This document shows positions 54,465 through 63,083 of a DNA stretch of 64,000 bases, piece by piece (positions within the stretch are counted from its first letter, which is position 1; each line of letters opens with the position of its first letter). The stretch comes from Flammeovirga sp. OC4. GTDB lineage: Bacteria > Bacteroidota > Bacteroidia > Cytophagales > Flammeovirgaceae. Made by a program: the position numbers and the translations under genes. The stretch is from contig NZ_JTAM01000006.1 in NCBI RefSeq assembly GCF_000812565.1, positions 1 through 64,000 of the forward strand, written 5' to 3'. The notes beneath the pieces are model-generated. The model searched no databases and was not told where the DNA came from. It was given only the letters and a program-made list of their open reading frames with translations.

Positions 54465-54527
54465 GGGAAAAAAGTTGTTTAATCAAACTATCTGCCAAAG
54501 AAAATTTCATTTTTAATTAAACAGTCG

Positions 54528-55208
54528 TTAACAAGCTTTCTCGTGATTTAAGTTGTTGAGAAGTTTCACTTTGGCTAAGGAGTTGATTCTAAATTGCTTG
54601 CCCGTTGATTTTTCAGTGCATAAATAATATTTACGCAATTTTTTATTTCTGATAAAAATTCTTCCATCTTCCATAGAAAAGGCATCATTGTCATGAATAT
54701 CCTCTAAATACAGGGTAGAGTGGTCTTGTTCATGATCATAAAATGCCAGTGCTTTTTTCAAAGAAATGTCATTTCCACTCGAAGCAGAAGGATTTTTTTT
54801 ATGTTCTTTAACCTCTTCGATCAAGTTTGAAGGAAAAATTTTATTGTTCAATAGTATATCCAATAATCTTCTAAAATTACTTTTCCATTCTTTTCCATGA
54901 GGGGCAACATGATTTTGATACTTGTTCCAAGTGAGCAAGTGAGCCACTTCATGTGTAAAAGTAATAATAAACTGATAAGGGTTTAAAGTAGAATTAATAC
55001 TGATTTTATGGCCATGTCCTCTTTGTGGAGGCCTGTAATCGCCGTTGATGGTTTTTCTTCCACCTTTTATAGTCACATAAATCTGATATTTCAATATCCA
55101 ATGGGCAAAAATCGTTGCAGCCTCAGGAGTCGTATATTTAGATAAACGTTCTGTAATTTCGGTATGGGTCATTGATTGATTTTGAGGGTGTGCTGATTTC
55201 GTTTTCAT
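54528..55208 (-). CDS. SprT-like zinc metallopeptidase domain protein
   Basis: 226 residues. A SprT-like core (about 15-125) carries HEVAHLLTW with the HExxH zinc-binding and catalytic residues, then a third His candidate in VAPHGKEWKSNFR. The C-terminal part has a YYLCTEKSTGKQFRIN hairpin but lacks the full CxxC zinc ribbon of many SprT proteins. Cytosolic; function in bacteria is unclear. A second ATG at 55172 (MTHTEITERL) is an equally reasonable start. Confidence 0.8.
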   Translation of the reverse strand: MKTKSAHPQNQSMTHTEITERLSKYTTPEAATIFAHWILKYQIYVTIKGGRKTINGDYRPPQRGHGHKISINSTLNPYQFIITFTHEVAHLLTWNKYQNHVAPHGKEWKSNFRRLLDILLNNKIFPSNLIEEVKEHKKNPSASSGNDISLKKALAFYDHEQDHSTLYLEDIHDNDAFSMEDGRIFIRNKKLRKYYLCTEKSTGKQFRINSLAKVKLLNNLNHEKAC

Positions 55209-55320
55209 ATAGAATTTATTGATTTCTGATTTCTTTCTTCAATTTTTACTTGATTAGTACAATAATGTGTTTCTAATTGACAATATTAAACGGAATCTTT
55301 TGAAATAAAAGTAAAAAAGA

Positions 55321-56139
55321 ATGAAAGGAGATAGGACGATTGAAGATCCAAGGTTAAGAGCATTTAAAAGGTTATTGGATATCATGGACGATTTGAGGGA
55401 AAAATGCCCTTGGGATCAAAAACAAACTTTAGAGTCATTACGACACCTTACAATAGAGGAAGTGTATGAACTTTCTGATGCTATTATTGAAGACGATAAA
55501 GCAGAAATAAAAAAAGAATTAGGTGATGTAATGCTTCATTTGGTCTTTTATGCCAAAATCGGTTCTGAGATAGGAGATTTCGATATTGAGAGTGTGCTTA
55601 ATTCTATTTGTGAGAAATTGATCGTAAGACATCCGCATATTTACGGTGATGTTGAGGTGGCAGATGCTGAGGAGGTAAGCCGAAATTGGGAATTGATTAA
55701 GCTGAAAGAGAAAGAAAATAAAAATAAAACAGTGTTGGGAGGAGTACCAAAATCACTGCCTGCACTGTTGAAAGCATTAAGAATCCAGGATAAATCAGCA
55801 GGGGTTGGTTTTGAATGGGATAACAAGGAAGATGTTTATAAAAAGGTAGAAGAAGAATTACAAGAGTTGCAGGAAGAGGTTGTTGCTCACGATAATGGAG
55901 CAGATAATTTGGATAAAATTGAAGATGAATTTGGAGATGTAATGTTCTCAATGATCAATTATGCCCGTTTCTTGAATGTGAACCCTTCAGATGCATTAGA
56001 GAGAACGAATAAAAAATTTATAGATAGATTCAATAAAATGGAAGAAAAAATGGGACATGATAATGTTGATTTTGAGGGGCTTTCATTAGAAGAGATGGAT
56101 AAGTATTGGGAAGAAATCAAAAAAAATGAAAAAAAATAA
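55321..56139 (+). CDS. mazG: nucleoside triphosphate pyrophosphohydrolase MazG
   Basis: 272 residues with two MazG domains. The first has LRHLTIEEVYELSDAI and KKELGDVMLHLVFYAKI; the second has EEELQELQEEVV and EDEFGDVMFSMINYARF, together with the acidic Mg-binding residues. The enzyme hydrolyses dNTPs/NTPs to the monophosphate and PPi, removing abnormal nucleotides. Length matches the family. Begins with ATG closely after a run of A with no clear SD. Confidence 0.95.
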   Translation: MKGDRTIEDPRLRAFKRLLDIMDDLREKCPWDQKQTLESLRHLTIEEVYELSDAIIEDDKAEIKKELGDVMLHLVFYAKIGSEIGDFDIESVLNSICEKLIVRHPHIYGDVEVADAEEVSRNWELIKLKEKENKNKTVLGGVPKSLPALLKALRIQDKSAGVGFEWDNKEDVYKKVEEELQELQEEVVAHDNGADNLDKIEDEFGDVMFSMINYARFLNVNPSDALERTNKKFIDRFNKMEEKMGHDNVDFEGLSLEEMDKYWEEIKKNEKK

Positions 56140-56246
56140 AAACTTTTTTGTCTACATCTTAAATCTAATTGTCTAATCTATACAAAAGCTTTATCTGGAT
56201 ATTTATAAGTTTTTAGTCCAATTTGTTATTCGTTAATTATGGTGTT

Positions 56247-56417
56247 ATGGTAACTTTTAACTTTAAAAAGAAAAACAATTCATCTCATTCTACAAAGCAT
56301 AAAAACTATGCAGACCGTTTTGAGACTGCAATCAAAAATCTTGACTTGTATGTTGAGGAGGAAAAAGTTAGAAATAAGATGGAATTGAATAAGAAATTTG
56401 AGGGATATATCCTCTAA
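56247..56417 (+). CDS. small basic protein of unknown function
   Basis: 56 residues, beginning MVTFNFKKKNN. A lysine/serine-rich N-terminus precedes a predicted amphipathic helix (YADRFETAIKNLDLYVEEEKVRNKMELNKKF). No family recognised. It has an ATG, a helix-compatible composition and a strong terminator 51 bp after the stop, which is the main evidence that it is expressed. Might instead be the 3' part of the mazG transcript. Confidence 0.5.
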   Translation: MVTFNFKKKNNSSHSTKHKNYADRFETAIKNLDLYVEEEKVRNKMELNKKFEGYIL

Positions 56418-56468
56418 TTCATTGTCAATCGAAAACTATAGATAAAGTATACTTTTTATGTATACTGA

Positions 56469-56510
56469 AAAGGTTGCTTGTGAGTCAATAACTTTACAAG
56501 CAACCTTTTT
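56469..56510 (+). terminator. strong terminator after the small basic protein gene
   Basis: 13-bp perfect stem (AAAGGTTGCTTGT with its complement; 56469-56481 and 56496-56508), 14-nt loop and T run. It may also serve the serine dehydratase on the minus strand. Confidence 0.85.
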
Positions 56511-56532
56511 GTGTTTAAGGAAATTGGGTTTA

Positions 56533-57435
56533 TTACTCTTCTGTAGAGTCAATAATATCAATATCCGAAATTAGTACTTTTTTGGAAATACTCTTTCCTG
56601 TAGGAGTAGCCGCCAAACCACCTAAAGCAGTTTCTTTATAGCGGTCTTCCATACTTTGTCCTACTTCTCCCATTGCGTCTACACATTCATCAACAGGAAT
56701 AACACCACTGACATTTGCAATCGCAATTTGAGCTGAAGAGTTGGCAATCGCAGCAGCACTAGCATTCCTTACCACACAAGGAACTTCTACAAGGCCTGCT
56801 ACAGGATCGCATACCAAGCCCAACATACATTGAGTAGTGATGGCTACTGCATTAAAAATCATGTCAATATCACCACCGAGGCAATGTACCACTGCACCAG
56901 AGGACATTGCAGCAGCAGTTCCTGTTTCAGCCTGACAACCGCCAACAGCACCTGCAATACCCGATTTTTTCTCCATAATTAGAGCAATACCAGCAGCGAT
57001 GAGCAATCCTTCATAGATTTTTTCATCCTCAATGTTGTGTAACTCTTGTAAAGTGACAAGTACGCCAGGTAAAATCCCAGATGCACCAGCAGTTGGAGCA
57101 GCTACTACTCTGCCCATGCAGGAGTTGACTTCTTTGGCTGCTAAAGCACGTGCTACTAAAAGTTTGAATTCTTCAGAAAGTACGTTGATTGGAGTTTTCA
57201 TTACCTTTTTACCTCCATTTTCGATCATGCCAGATCGTGAGGTCATATCTTCATGAAGACCTGTTTTTACAGCATCTTTCATGACGAGGAAAGCGTTCTT
57301 TAGTGCAGTTTGGATTTCATCTTTGGTGCGCTCCTTTTCTCTGATTTCATACTCAAGAACAGGTTGATAAAGAGGAATATTTTTCTTTACACAATACTCT
57401 TTCCATTCTAAAAATGTTTCAAAAAGTACGGCCAT
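56533..57435 (-). CDS. sdaAA: L-serine ammonia-lyase, iron-sulfur alpha subunit
   Basis: 300 residues covering the alpha (catalytic) part of the iron-sulfur L-serine dehydratase: RSGMI, VVAAPTAGASGILPGVL, GAVGGCQAETGTAAAMSSGA and CMLGLVCDPVAGLVEVPCVVRN. The latter two carry the Cys ligands of the [4Fe-4S] cluster. It converts L-serine to pyruvate and ammonia. The beta subunit (sdaAB) is not adjacent, unlike most two-gene operons, so it must be coded elsewhere or be dispensable. Confidence 0.93.
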   Translation of the reverse strand: MAVLFETFLEWKEYCVKKNIPLYQPVLEYEIREKERTKDEIQTALKNAFLVMKDAVKTGLHEDMTSRSGMIENGGKKVMKTPINVLSEEFKLLVARALAAKEVNSCMGRVVAAPTAGASGILPGVLVTLQELHNIEDEKIYEGLLIAAGIALIMEKKSGIAGAVGGCQAETGTAAAMSSGAVVHCLGGDIDMIFNAVAITTQCMLGLVCDPVAGLVEVPCVVRNASAAAIANSSAQIAIANVSGVIPVDECVDAMGEVGQSMEDRYKETALGGLAATPTGKSISKKVLISDIDIIDSTEE

Positions 57436-57518
57436 GTTATGATAGTGTTTATATGGTTAGTATTTTTATCCCGAAATTTAAACAAAAGAAATAATTCAAC
57501 CTCGAATTTTCTATTTTT

Positions 57519-58004
57519 ATGAGCAATCAAATCCTAACAGACTTCGGGAATATAGCTTTATTCGTCATAGTAGGTGTCATTTTTGTTTTAGGCGGTTTAA
57601 TCGCTTCTAGTTTATTACGCCCCAACAGACCAGGTCATGAAAAATTGACTACCTATGAATCTGGAGAGGATCCAGTAGGTTCAGCATGGGGAGGTTTTAA
57701 TATAAGATTTTATATTATCGCTCTCATTTTTCTTCTTTTTGAAGTAGAGATTTTATTCTTATTTCCTTGGGCGACAGTATTTGGTGATGCAGAAAAAATA
57801 GAACAGACCAATGGAGTTTGGGGTTGGTTTGCTTTGGTAGAGATATTTCTTTTTGTAGGAATATTGATTGTAGGCTTAGCTTACGTTTGGAAAAAAGGCT
57901 TTCTAGATTGGGTAAAACCAACGACTACAGAAAGTTCTTCTCAAATAGCTAAAGATTTTGACAAGAATCTTTACGATCAATTTAATAAGCAATACACTAA
58001 ATAA
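57519..58004 (+). CDS. nuoA: NADH-quinone oxidoreductase subunit A
   Basis: 161 residues. Three membrane helices (about 10-30, 65-87, 105-126) and the subunit A core LTTYESGEDPVGSAW and IRFYIIALIFLLFEVEILFLFPWA. It is part of the proton-pumping membrane arm of complex I. It is about 40 residues longer than typical, with a charged C-terminal tail (from about 135). The other nuo genes do not follow; the next gene is a lipoprotein 7 bp downstream. Confidence 0.95.
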   Translation: MSNQILTDFGNIALFVIVGVIFVLGGLIASSLLRPNRPGHEKLTTYESGEDPVGSAWGGFNIRFYIIALIFLLFEVEILFLFPWATVFGDAEKIEQTNGVWGWFALVEIFLFVGILIVGLAYVWKKGFLDWVKPTTTESSSQIAKDFDKNLYDQFNKQYTK

Positions 58005-58011
58005 TATTAGT

Positions 58012-59412
58012 TTGAAATCTATTCATCTATTTTTTTATATAGCAATAGGGGTCTATTTTTTTGTTTCTTGTGATCCTAAAGATGAGGTCTTATCCTCTGA
58101 CCCTAATATAAGATTATCGTTTTCTCAAGACACTATTTTCTTTGATACCTTATATACATCAAAAGTAGATGAAGGGATAGATATGCCCAGTACCACACAG
58201 CGTTTTAAAGTCTATAATAGTAGCGAAAATGCAGTGAATATAGCTGAAATATCACTTTCTGACCCAGATAATGTGTATCAATTGCTGATTAATGGTCAGG
58301 CATCAGATAAAGTAGAAAATACTTTTTTGAGGGGTGGAGATAGCATGTTGATTTTTGCTGAAGCTAATATTCCCCATGAAAATAACGATGAAATTCGAGA
58401 GTTTACAGGAAGTGTCAACCTTTTCACTAACGGGAATAGACAAGAAGTAATCTTAAGTGCTTTTGCAGAAGACCCTAATTACATTTCTGGTGGTGAAGTA
58501 ATTGACGGTAATGTTATTTGGCCTAAAGGAAGACCTTATGTTATTATGGACTCTTTATTTGTTTCCGAGTCATCTTCTTTGACTGTAGAGGCAGGTTCAA
58601 GGTTGGTTTTTAATAATGATGCAAAAATCCATGTGAGCGGTTCATTAAAGCTACAGGGGACAGTTGAAGATACAATTCGTTTGGAGAGTATTCGGGTAGA
58701 TGGAAGATACTTCAATTCACCTGGACAATGGGGAGGTTTAATATTTGATTCATTGAGTAATAACAATGAGGTAAAGGGAGTTCATTTAAAAAATGCTACC
58801 TTTGGACTTTATATTTACCATCCAGACGAAGATGATATTATTGATTTAACTGTAGAAAACTCTACAATTGAGAATATTTCTCAGGTGGGAATAAATGCGA
58901 TAGGGGCAGATGTTTCTGTAATTAATTCAATTATTAGCCATACAGTAAGTAATGCATATAGTCATTCGTCAGGCGGTAAATGTAATTTTATCTACAATAC
59001 AGTCGTTAATGAGAATACAGGCTTTTTTAGAGAAGGGCCATCTGTAAGTTTTGGAACATCGGAGGATGAAACAATAAATGCTATCGATTTAACACTAAAG
59101 AACAGTATTATCTGGGGTAGTTTAAGAGAAGAAATATTAATTCTTGATGGGGTAAATAGTATAAGTGTAATGCATAATTTACTAAAATCACCTAGAGAGG
59201 ATTTTGATCAATCAAATATTTTAAATACCGATCCCTTTTTTAAAGTGCCCTATTCTTACAATTATCAATTATCAGAAGAAAGCCCTGCTAGAGATGCAGG
59301 AGTGGATGTTGTTGGGATTGAGACCGATCAAGTTGGTGTATCAAGAAATTCACCTCCAGATATTGGAGCCTTACAATATGTGCCAGACCCGACTGTTGTT
59401 CCTGTAGAGTAA
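58012..59412 (+). CDS. lipoprotein with right-handed beta-helix
   Basis: 466 residues with a TTG start. MKSIHLFFYIAIGVYFFVSC forms a lipoprotein signal (Cys20). An N-terminal Ig-like domain (about 25-150) is followed by parallel beta-helix repeats (about 165-420, including GVHLKNATFGLYIYH and LTVENSTIENISQVGINAIG) and ends with SPARDAGVDVVGIETDQVG ... PPDIGALQY, typical of surface right-handed beta-helix proteins. Function unknown. An earlier TTG at 57958 lies inside nuoA and gives no signal peptide, so it is rejected. Begins 7 bp after nuoA. Confidence 0.75.
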   Translation: MKSIHLFFYIAIGVYFFVSCDPKDEVLSSDPNIRLSFSQDTIFFDTLYTSKVDEGIDMPSTTQRFKVYNSSENAVNIAEISLSDPDNVYQLLINGQASDKVENTFLRGGDSMLIFAEANIPHENNDEIREFTGSVNLFTNGNRQEVILSAFAEDPNYISGGEVIDGNVIWPKGRPYVIMDSLFVSESSSLTVEAGSRLVFNNDAKIHVSGSLKLQGTVEDTIRLESIRVDGRYFNSPGQWGGLIFDSLSNNNEVKGVHLKNATFGLYIYHPDEDDIIDLTVENSTIENISQVGINAIGADVSVINSIISHTVSNAYSHSSGGKCNFIYNTVVNENTGFFREGPSVSFGTSEDETINAIDLTLKNSIIWGSLREEILILDGVNSISVMHNLLKSPREDFDQSNILNTDPFFKVPYSYNYQLSEESPARDAGVDVVGIETDQVGVSRNSPPDIGALQYVPDPTVVPVE

Positions 59413-59470
59413 ATAAATGCTTTTTAAATCAGAAACATAAGTACTTTTGTACTGTTTAACTTTATCGAAA

Positions 59471-60355
59471 TTGAAGAAACAAATTCTAATTTTATTTTAT
59501 TTCCTATCTATCTCATTATTATCATTCGGACAGAAGATTCAGGAACTTAAACTACTTGATATTAAACAGATGACCCAATATGACGGTCGATTTGATTTAA
59601 GTGGTATTTCTTATCAAGAAGATAATATTTATGTCATCGCTGATAAAAAGGAAAATAGTCATATCTATAAGTTGAAATGGGGGAAAAAAAACTGGACGAT
59701 TTCCCCTGCAGTAACTTTTGATTTAGGTGTTGATATAGATATAGAAGGTGTTGCATTGTATAATGAGGATGCTTATTTGATAAATGAAGCCAATAATGAA
59801 GTGTATAAGGTGGATTTGAAAAATGGGAACTCTTCTAAACTATCAATTGATTGGAGCAAATTAAAACTTCCTAAGAAGAAATGGCAAAAAAATGCTGGTT
59901 TTGAAGGGATTGCCATTGATGAAGAAAAGCACATTCTCTATTTAGCAAAAGAAAGAGACCCAAGATTTGTAATAGAAATTGACTTAAATAACAATACAAT
60001 CATAGAGGAGTACGATGTTAAAAAGACGTGTTCTAGGGATTTTGCGGATTTATATTTCTATAAAGGGTTTATCTATGGAATAGAACGAAATGCTTTATGT
60101 ATTGCTAAAATAGATCCTGTAACGCATAAGGTTGTACAGCATTTAAGTTATAAAAACGTTGCAAGCAGAGACGGAGAAAAGTTATACGAACCCGTAAAAT
60201 ACGGTATGGCTGAAGCATTAATGATCAAAGATGGCGTGATTTGGCTCGGTTGGGACAATAATGGAGAAGAAGTTTCTGATTTTGCGAAAGAAAAATATAA
60301 CCTAACAGGAAACCTTCCAGTGATAATGTTACTTGAATTACCTGATGCTGAGTAA
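59471..60355 (+). CDS. exported SdiA-regulated/phytase-like propeller protein
   Basis: 294 residues with a TTG start that gives a signal peptide MKKQILILFYFLSISLLSFGQ. The body has propeller strands of the SdiA-regulated or esterase-like phytase type: DLSGISYQEDNIYVIADKK, DIEGVALYNEDAYLINE, FEGIAIDEEKHILYLAKERDP and DFADLYFYKGFIYGIER. Role unknown. An earlier in-frame TTG at 59447 would add eight residues before the signal peptide. Lies 58 bp after the beta-helix lipoprotein; the two may be co-transcribed. Confidence 0.7.
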   Translation: MKKQILILFYFLSISLLSFGQKIQELKLLDIKQMTQYDGRFDLSGISYQEDNIYVIADKKENSHIYKLKWGKKNWTISPAVTFDLGVDIDIEGVALYNEDAYLINEANNEVYKVDLKNGNSSKLSIDWSKLKLPKKKWQKNAGFEGIAIDEEKHILYLAKERDPRFVIEIDLNNNTIIEEYDVKKTCSRDFADLYFYKGFIYGIERNALCIAKIDPVTHKVVQHLSYKNVASRDGEKLYEPVKYGMAEALMIKDGVIWLGWDNNGEEVSDFAKEKYNLTGNLPVIMLLELPDAE

Positions 60356-60710
60356 TTAAATATTCAAACAAATGTCATTAAACCTAACTTTTTCTCACTA
60401 GAATCGGTTTGATTCATTAGCAAAACATAAAATTTGGCTGTTAAATGTAAAAGATTTTAAATTCATGTAGATATTTCTGCTAACTACTTGGATTACAAAA
60501 AAAAGTGTTATACTTTTGCAGTCCAAACCTCGGGAAACTACGTTTATAATTTAGACATGAGCGCAAGTCCTAAACTACTTAATAATAAGAAACATTGATT
60601 CTGTTATAAAGAATTTTAGCGTCAAACGCTTCAGTTCTCCGAGAAGTTTGTGCACTTAGGCATAAGAAATCGCAGGAGGTCCCTGCGTGTAGGTAAATAA
60701 CAGAACGAAA
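60356..60710 (+). promoter_or_regulatory. upstream region, leader and 13-codon open frame of rplP
   Basis: This 355-bp gap holds the rplP promoter (60488-60518), a 13-codon open frame (60557-60598, starts MSASPK, ends TGA), and directly after it a leader closed by a 9-bp perfect stem (60599-60607 with 60697-60705). Inside are hairpins AGCGT-caa-ACGCT (near 60619) and CGCAGG-aggt-cCCTGCG (60671-60687), the latter enclosing AGGAGGT. The rplP ATG follows 5 nt after the stem. A ribosomal-protein-binding or translation-coupled attenuator is plausible but unproven. Confidence 0.5.
60488..60518 (+). promoter_or_regulatory. promoter of the rplP ribosomal cluster
   Basis: TTG (60488-60490), a 20-bp spacer and TACTTTTG (60511-60518), which fits TTG-N19-21-TAnnTTTG exactly, followed by CAG. 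Start near 60524, leader of about 187 nt. Confidence 0.75.
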
Positions 60711-61136
60711 ATGTTACAGCCAAAAAGAGTCAAGTTCAGAAAGAGACAAAAAGAAAGAAGTAGAAGCCATGGTATCGCGCAGCGCGGTCATAGCGTTTCT
60801 TTCGGTAGCTTCGGTTTGAAAGCTCTTGAAGGTGGTTGGATCACTGCTCGTCAAATTGAGGCATCTCGTATTGCGATGACTCGTGCGATGAAGCGTGAAG
60901 GTCAGGTATGGATCCGTATCTTCCCTGATAAGCCAGTTACTTCAAAGCCAGCCGAGGTACGTATGGGTAAGGGTAAAGGTGCCCCTGCTTATTGGGTTGC
61001 TCCAGTGAAAGCCGGAACAATCTTGTTCGAATCTGATGGAGTATCAATCGAGAGAGCTCAGGAGTCAATGAGATTGGCTGCACAAAAGCTCCCAATCAAA
61101 GTGAAGTTTGTAGTTCGACCAGACTACGTAGGATAA
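60711..61136 (+). CDS. rplP: 50S ribosomal protein L16 (uL16)
   Basis: 141 residues, full length: [16 protein letters not shown], then [27 protein letters not shown] and [24 protein letters not shown]16 sits at the A-site region of the large subunit. It is the first gene of the cluster here. In most bacteria rpsC precedes it directly, but no part of rpsC is present upstream. Confidence 0.98.
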   Translation: MLQPKRVKFRKRQKERSRSHGIAQRGHSVSFGSFGLKALEGGWITARQIEASRIAMTRAMKREGQVWIRIFPDKPVTSKPAEVRMGKGKGAPAYWVAPVKAGTILFESDGVSIERAQESMRLAAQKLPIKVKFVVRPDYVG

Positions 61137-61145
61137 GCTTAGAAG

Positions 61146-61478
61146 ATGAAAACACTAGATTTAAAAAAGCAGGTGAACGCAATGTCTTCAGAAGAGTTAG
61201 CAGAGAACATTAAAACTTCTCAAAAGCAGCTTGAAGATTTAGCTTATGCTCATGCAGTATCACCATTGGAGAACCCAATGCAACTTAGTTCACTAAGAAA
61301 GCAAGTAGCTCGTTTAAAAACGGCGTTGCATGCAAAAGTGACTGTTGAGTTGGAGGAAAAGGTTAAAGCTGAGAACGTAACTCGTGAGTCAATCACAGAG
61401 TTCTTGAACAAGTCAACGTTTTTAGCACCTGTAAACAAGAAGATGGTCTTAAGAGCCATCGAGAAAGTTAACAACTAA
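61146..61478 (+). CDS. rpmC: 50S ribosomal protein L29 (uL29) with long C-terminal extension
   Basis: 110 residues. The first 65 or so fit uL29 (LKKQVNAMSSEELAENIK, then SLRKQVARLKTALHAK). The last 45 residues, mostly helical and charged (VELEEKVKAENVTRESITEF ... VLRAIEKVNN), go beyond the usual 60-70 residue length. L29 lies near the exit tunnel, so the extra segment could contact solvent or nascent-chain factors. Starts 9 bp after rplP. Confidence 0.93.
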   Translation: MKTLDLKKQVNAMSSEELAENIKTSQKQLEDLAYAHAVSPLENPMQLSSLRKQVARLKTALHAKVTVELEEKVKAENVTRESITEFLNKSTFLAPVNKKMVLRAIEKVNN

Positions 61479-61496
61479 GATACCTGACAGAGGATC

Positions 61497-61751
61497 ATGG
61501 AAAGAAACTTCAGAAAGCAGCGTACTGGAATCGTTGTAAGCGACAAAATGGATAAGTCAATCACAGTGCAAGTGGAAACACGTCAAAAGCACCCGATGTA
61601 CGGTAAGTTCATCAAGACGACTAAGAAATTTATGGCGCACGACGACAGCAACACTGCAGGTATCGGAGATACCGTTAGAATCATGGAGACGCGCCCAATG
61701 AGTGCGCGTAAACGTTGGAGATTGGTGGAGATCGTAGAGAAAGCGAAGTAA
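61497..61751 (+). CDS. rpsQ: 30S ribosomal protein S17 (uS17)
   Basis: 84 residues with [37 protein letters not shown] and [21 protein letters not shown], the uS17 OB fold. Part of the cluster; 18 bp after rpmC. Confidence 0.97.
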   Translation: MERNFRKQRTGIVVSDKMDKSITVQVETRQKHPMYGKFIKTTKKFMAHDDSNTAGIGDTVRIMETRPMSARKRWRLVEIVEKAK

Positions 61752-61822
61752 TTCCTTTTTCGATCCATCGAAAATTAATTTTTTACAATCACCAAAAAAA
61801 GAATCCTTAATAGGATAGGAGA

Positions 61823-62191
61823 ATGATACAACAGGAATCAAGACTGTCAGTAGCAGATAACTCAGGAGCAAAAGAAGTTTTATGTATTCGCGTATTAGGC
61901 GGTACTAAAAAACGCTATGCTTCAGTGGGCGACAAAATTGTCGTTTCTGTGAAGTCAGCTATCCCTTCTTCAAACGTTAAGAAAGGGACTGTATCTAAAG
62001 CGGTTGTTGTAAGAACAAAAAAAGAAGTTCGTAGAAAGGACGGTTCTTACATTCGTTTCGAAGACAACGCTGCGGTTTTATTAAACCCGCAGGACGAGCC
62101 AAGAGGTACTCGTATCTTCGGACCAGTCGCAAGAGAGCTTCGTGAGAAGCAATTTATGAAAATCGTTTCGTTAGCACCTGAGGTACTCTAA
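61823..62191 (+). CDS. rplN: 50S ribosomal protein L14 (uL14)
   Basis: 122 residues, [19 protein letters not shown] at the start and the [15 protein letters not shown] segment near the end. The start has one of the few SD-like sequences in the window (AGGATAGGAGA just before the ATG). Separated from rpsQ by 71 bp. Confidence 0.98.
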   Translation: MIQQESRLSVADNSGAKEVLCIRVLGGTKKRYASVGDKIVVSVKSAIPSSNVKKGTVSKAVVVRTKKEVRRKDGSYIRFEDNAAVLLNPQDEPRGTRIFGPVARELREKQFMKIVSLAPEVL

Positions 62192-62196
62192 GAGTT

Positions 62197-62520
62197 ATGA
62201 ATAAAAAATTCCATATCAAAAAAGGCGACAAAGTAACGATCATCTCTGGAAACCACAAAGGTCAAGAGGGTGTAGTACTTACTGTCGACCGTGAGAAGGA
62301 ACGTGCTACTGTTGAAGGTGTGAATATGGTTACAAAACACATCAAACCAACAGCTGAAAAGCCTGAGGGCGGTGTGAAAAAAATGGAAGCACCAATTCAC
62401 GTTTCTAACATCATGTTAATCGATCCTGAAACGGGAGAATCAACTCGCGTAGGTCGTAAGCAAGACGAAAACGGTAAGTTGAAAAGATATTCTAAGAACA
62501 CTGGAAAATTTATCGACTAA
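62197..62520 (+). CDS. rplX: 50S ribosomal protein L24 (uL24)
   Basis: 107 residues with the KOW motif ([23 protein letters not shown]) and the [19 protein letters not shown] stretch. Starts 5 bp after rplN. Its TAA shares one base with the ATG of rplE (TAATG), a translational coupling arrangement. Confidence 0.98.
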   Translation: MNKKFHIKKGDKVTIISGNHKGQEGVVLTVDREKERATVEGVNMVTKHIKPTAEKPEGGVKKMEAPIHVSNIMLIDPETGESTRVGRKQDENGKLKRYSKNTGKFID

Positions 62521-63068
62521 TGGCTACAGCGACAAGATTAAAGGACAAATACCAGGAGGAAATCGTTCCAGCATTAAAGGAGCGTTTCAATTACAAGTCT
62601 GTAATGCAAGTTCCAAAATTGGAAAAAATCATCATCAACCGTGGTGTTGGTGAAGCAGTTGCAGATAAAAAACTTGTAGACATCGCAGTAGAAGAACTTT
62701 CTACTATCTCTGGTCAAAAAGCAGTTCCAACGATGTCTAAGAAATCAATCTCGAACTTCAAATTACGTGAGGAAATGCCAATCGGTGCTCGTGTAACATT
62801 AAGAGGTGACAGAATGTATCAATTCTTAGATCGTTTGATCACAATTGCTATTCCTCGTGAGCGTGACTTCCAAGGTATCAAAGATAAATTGGACGGTCGT
62901 GGTAACTACACTTTAGGTGTGAAAGAGCAGATCATTTTCCCAGAGATCAAAATTGATCAAGTAAAGAAAGTGACAGGTATGGACATCACGTTCACTACTT
63001 CTGCAAACACAGATGAGGAAGCTTACGAGCTTCTGAAATTATTTGGAATGCCTTTTAAGAAAAAGTAG
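62520..63068 (+). CDS. rplE: 50S ribosomal protein L5 (uL5)
   Basis: 182 residues with the L5 domain ([18 protein letters not shown]) and L5_C ([37 protein letters not shown]). Binds 5S rRNA. Overlaps rplX by one base. Confidence 0.98.
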   Translation: MATATRLKDKYQEEIVPALKERFNYKSVMQVPKLEKIIINRGVGEAVADKKLVDIAVEELSTISGQKAVPTMSKKSISNFKLREEMPIGARVTLRGDRMYQFLDRLITIAIPRERDFQGIKDKLDGRGNYTLGVKEQIIFPEIKIDQVKKVTGMDITFTTSANTDEEAYELLKLFGMPFKKK

Positions 63069-63083
63069 TAAACACGAGAAATT

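Noticed and set aside
57958-58011. Earlier TTG start of the beta-helix lipoprotein within nuoA
   Set aside because: Gives no signal peptide, whereas the TTG at 58012 gives a proper lipoprotein signal.
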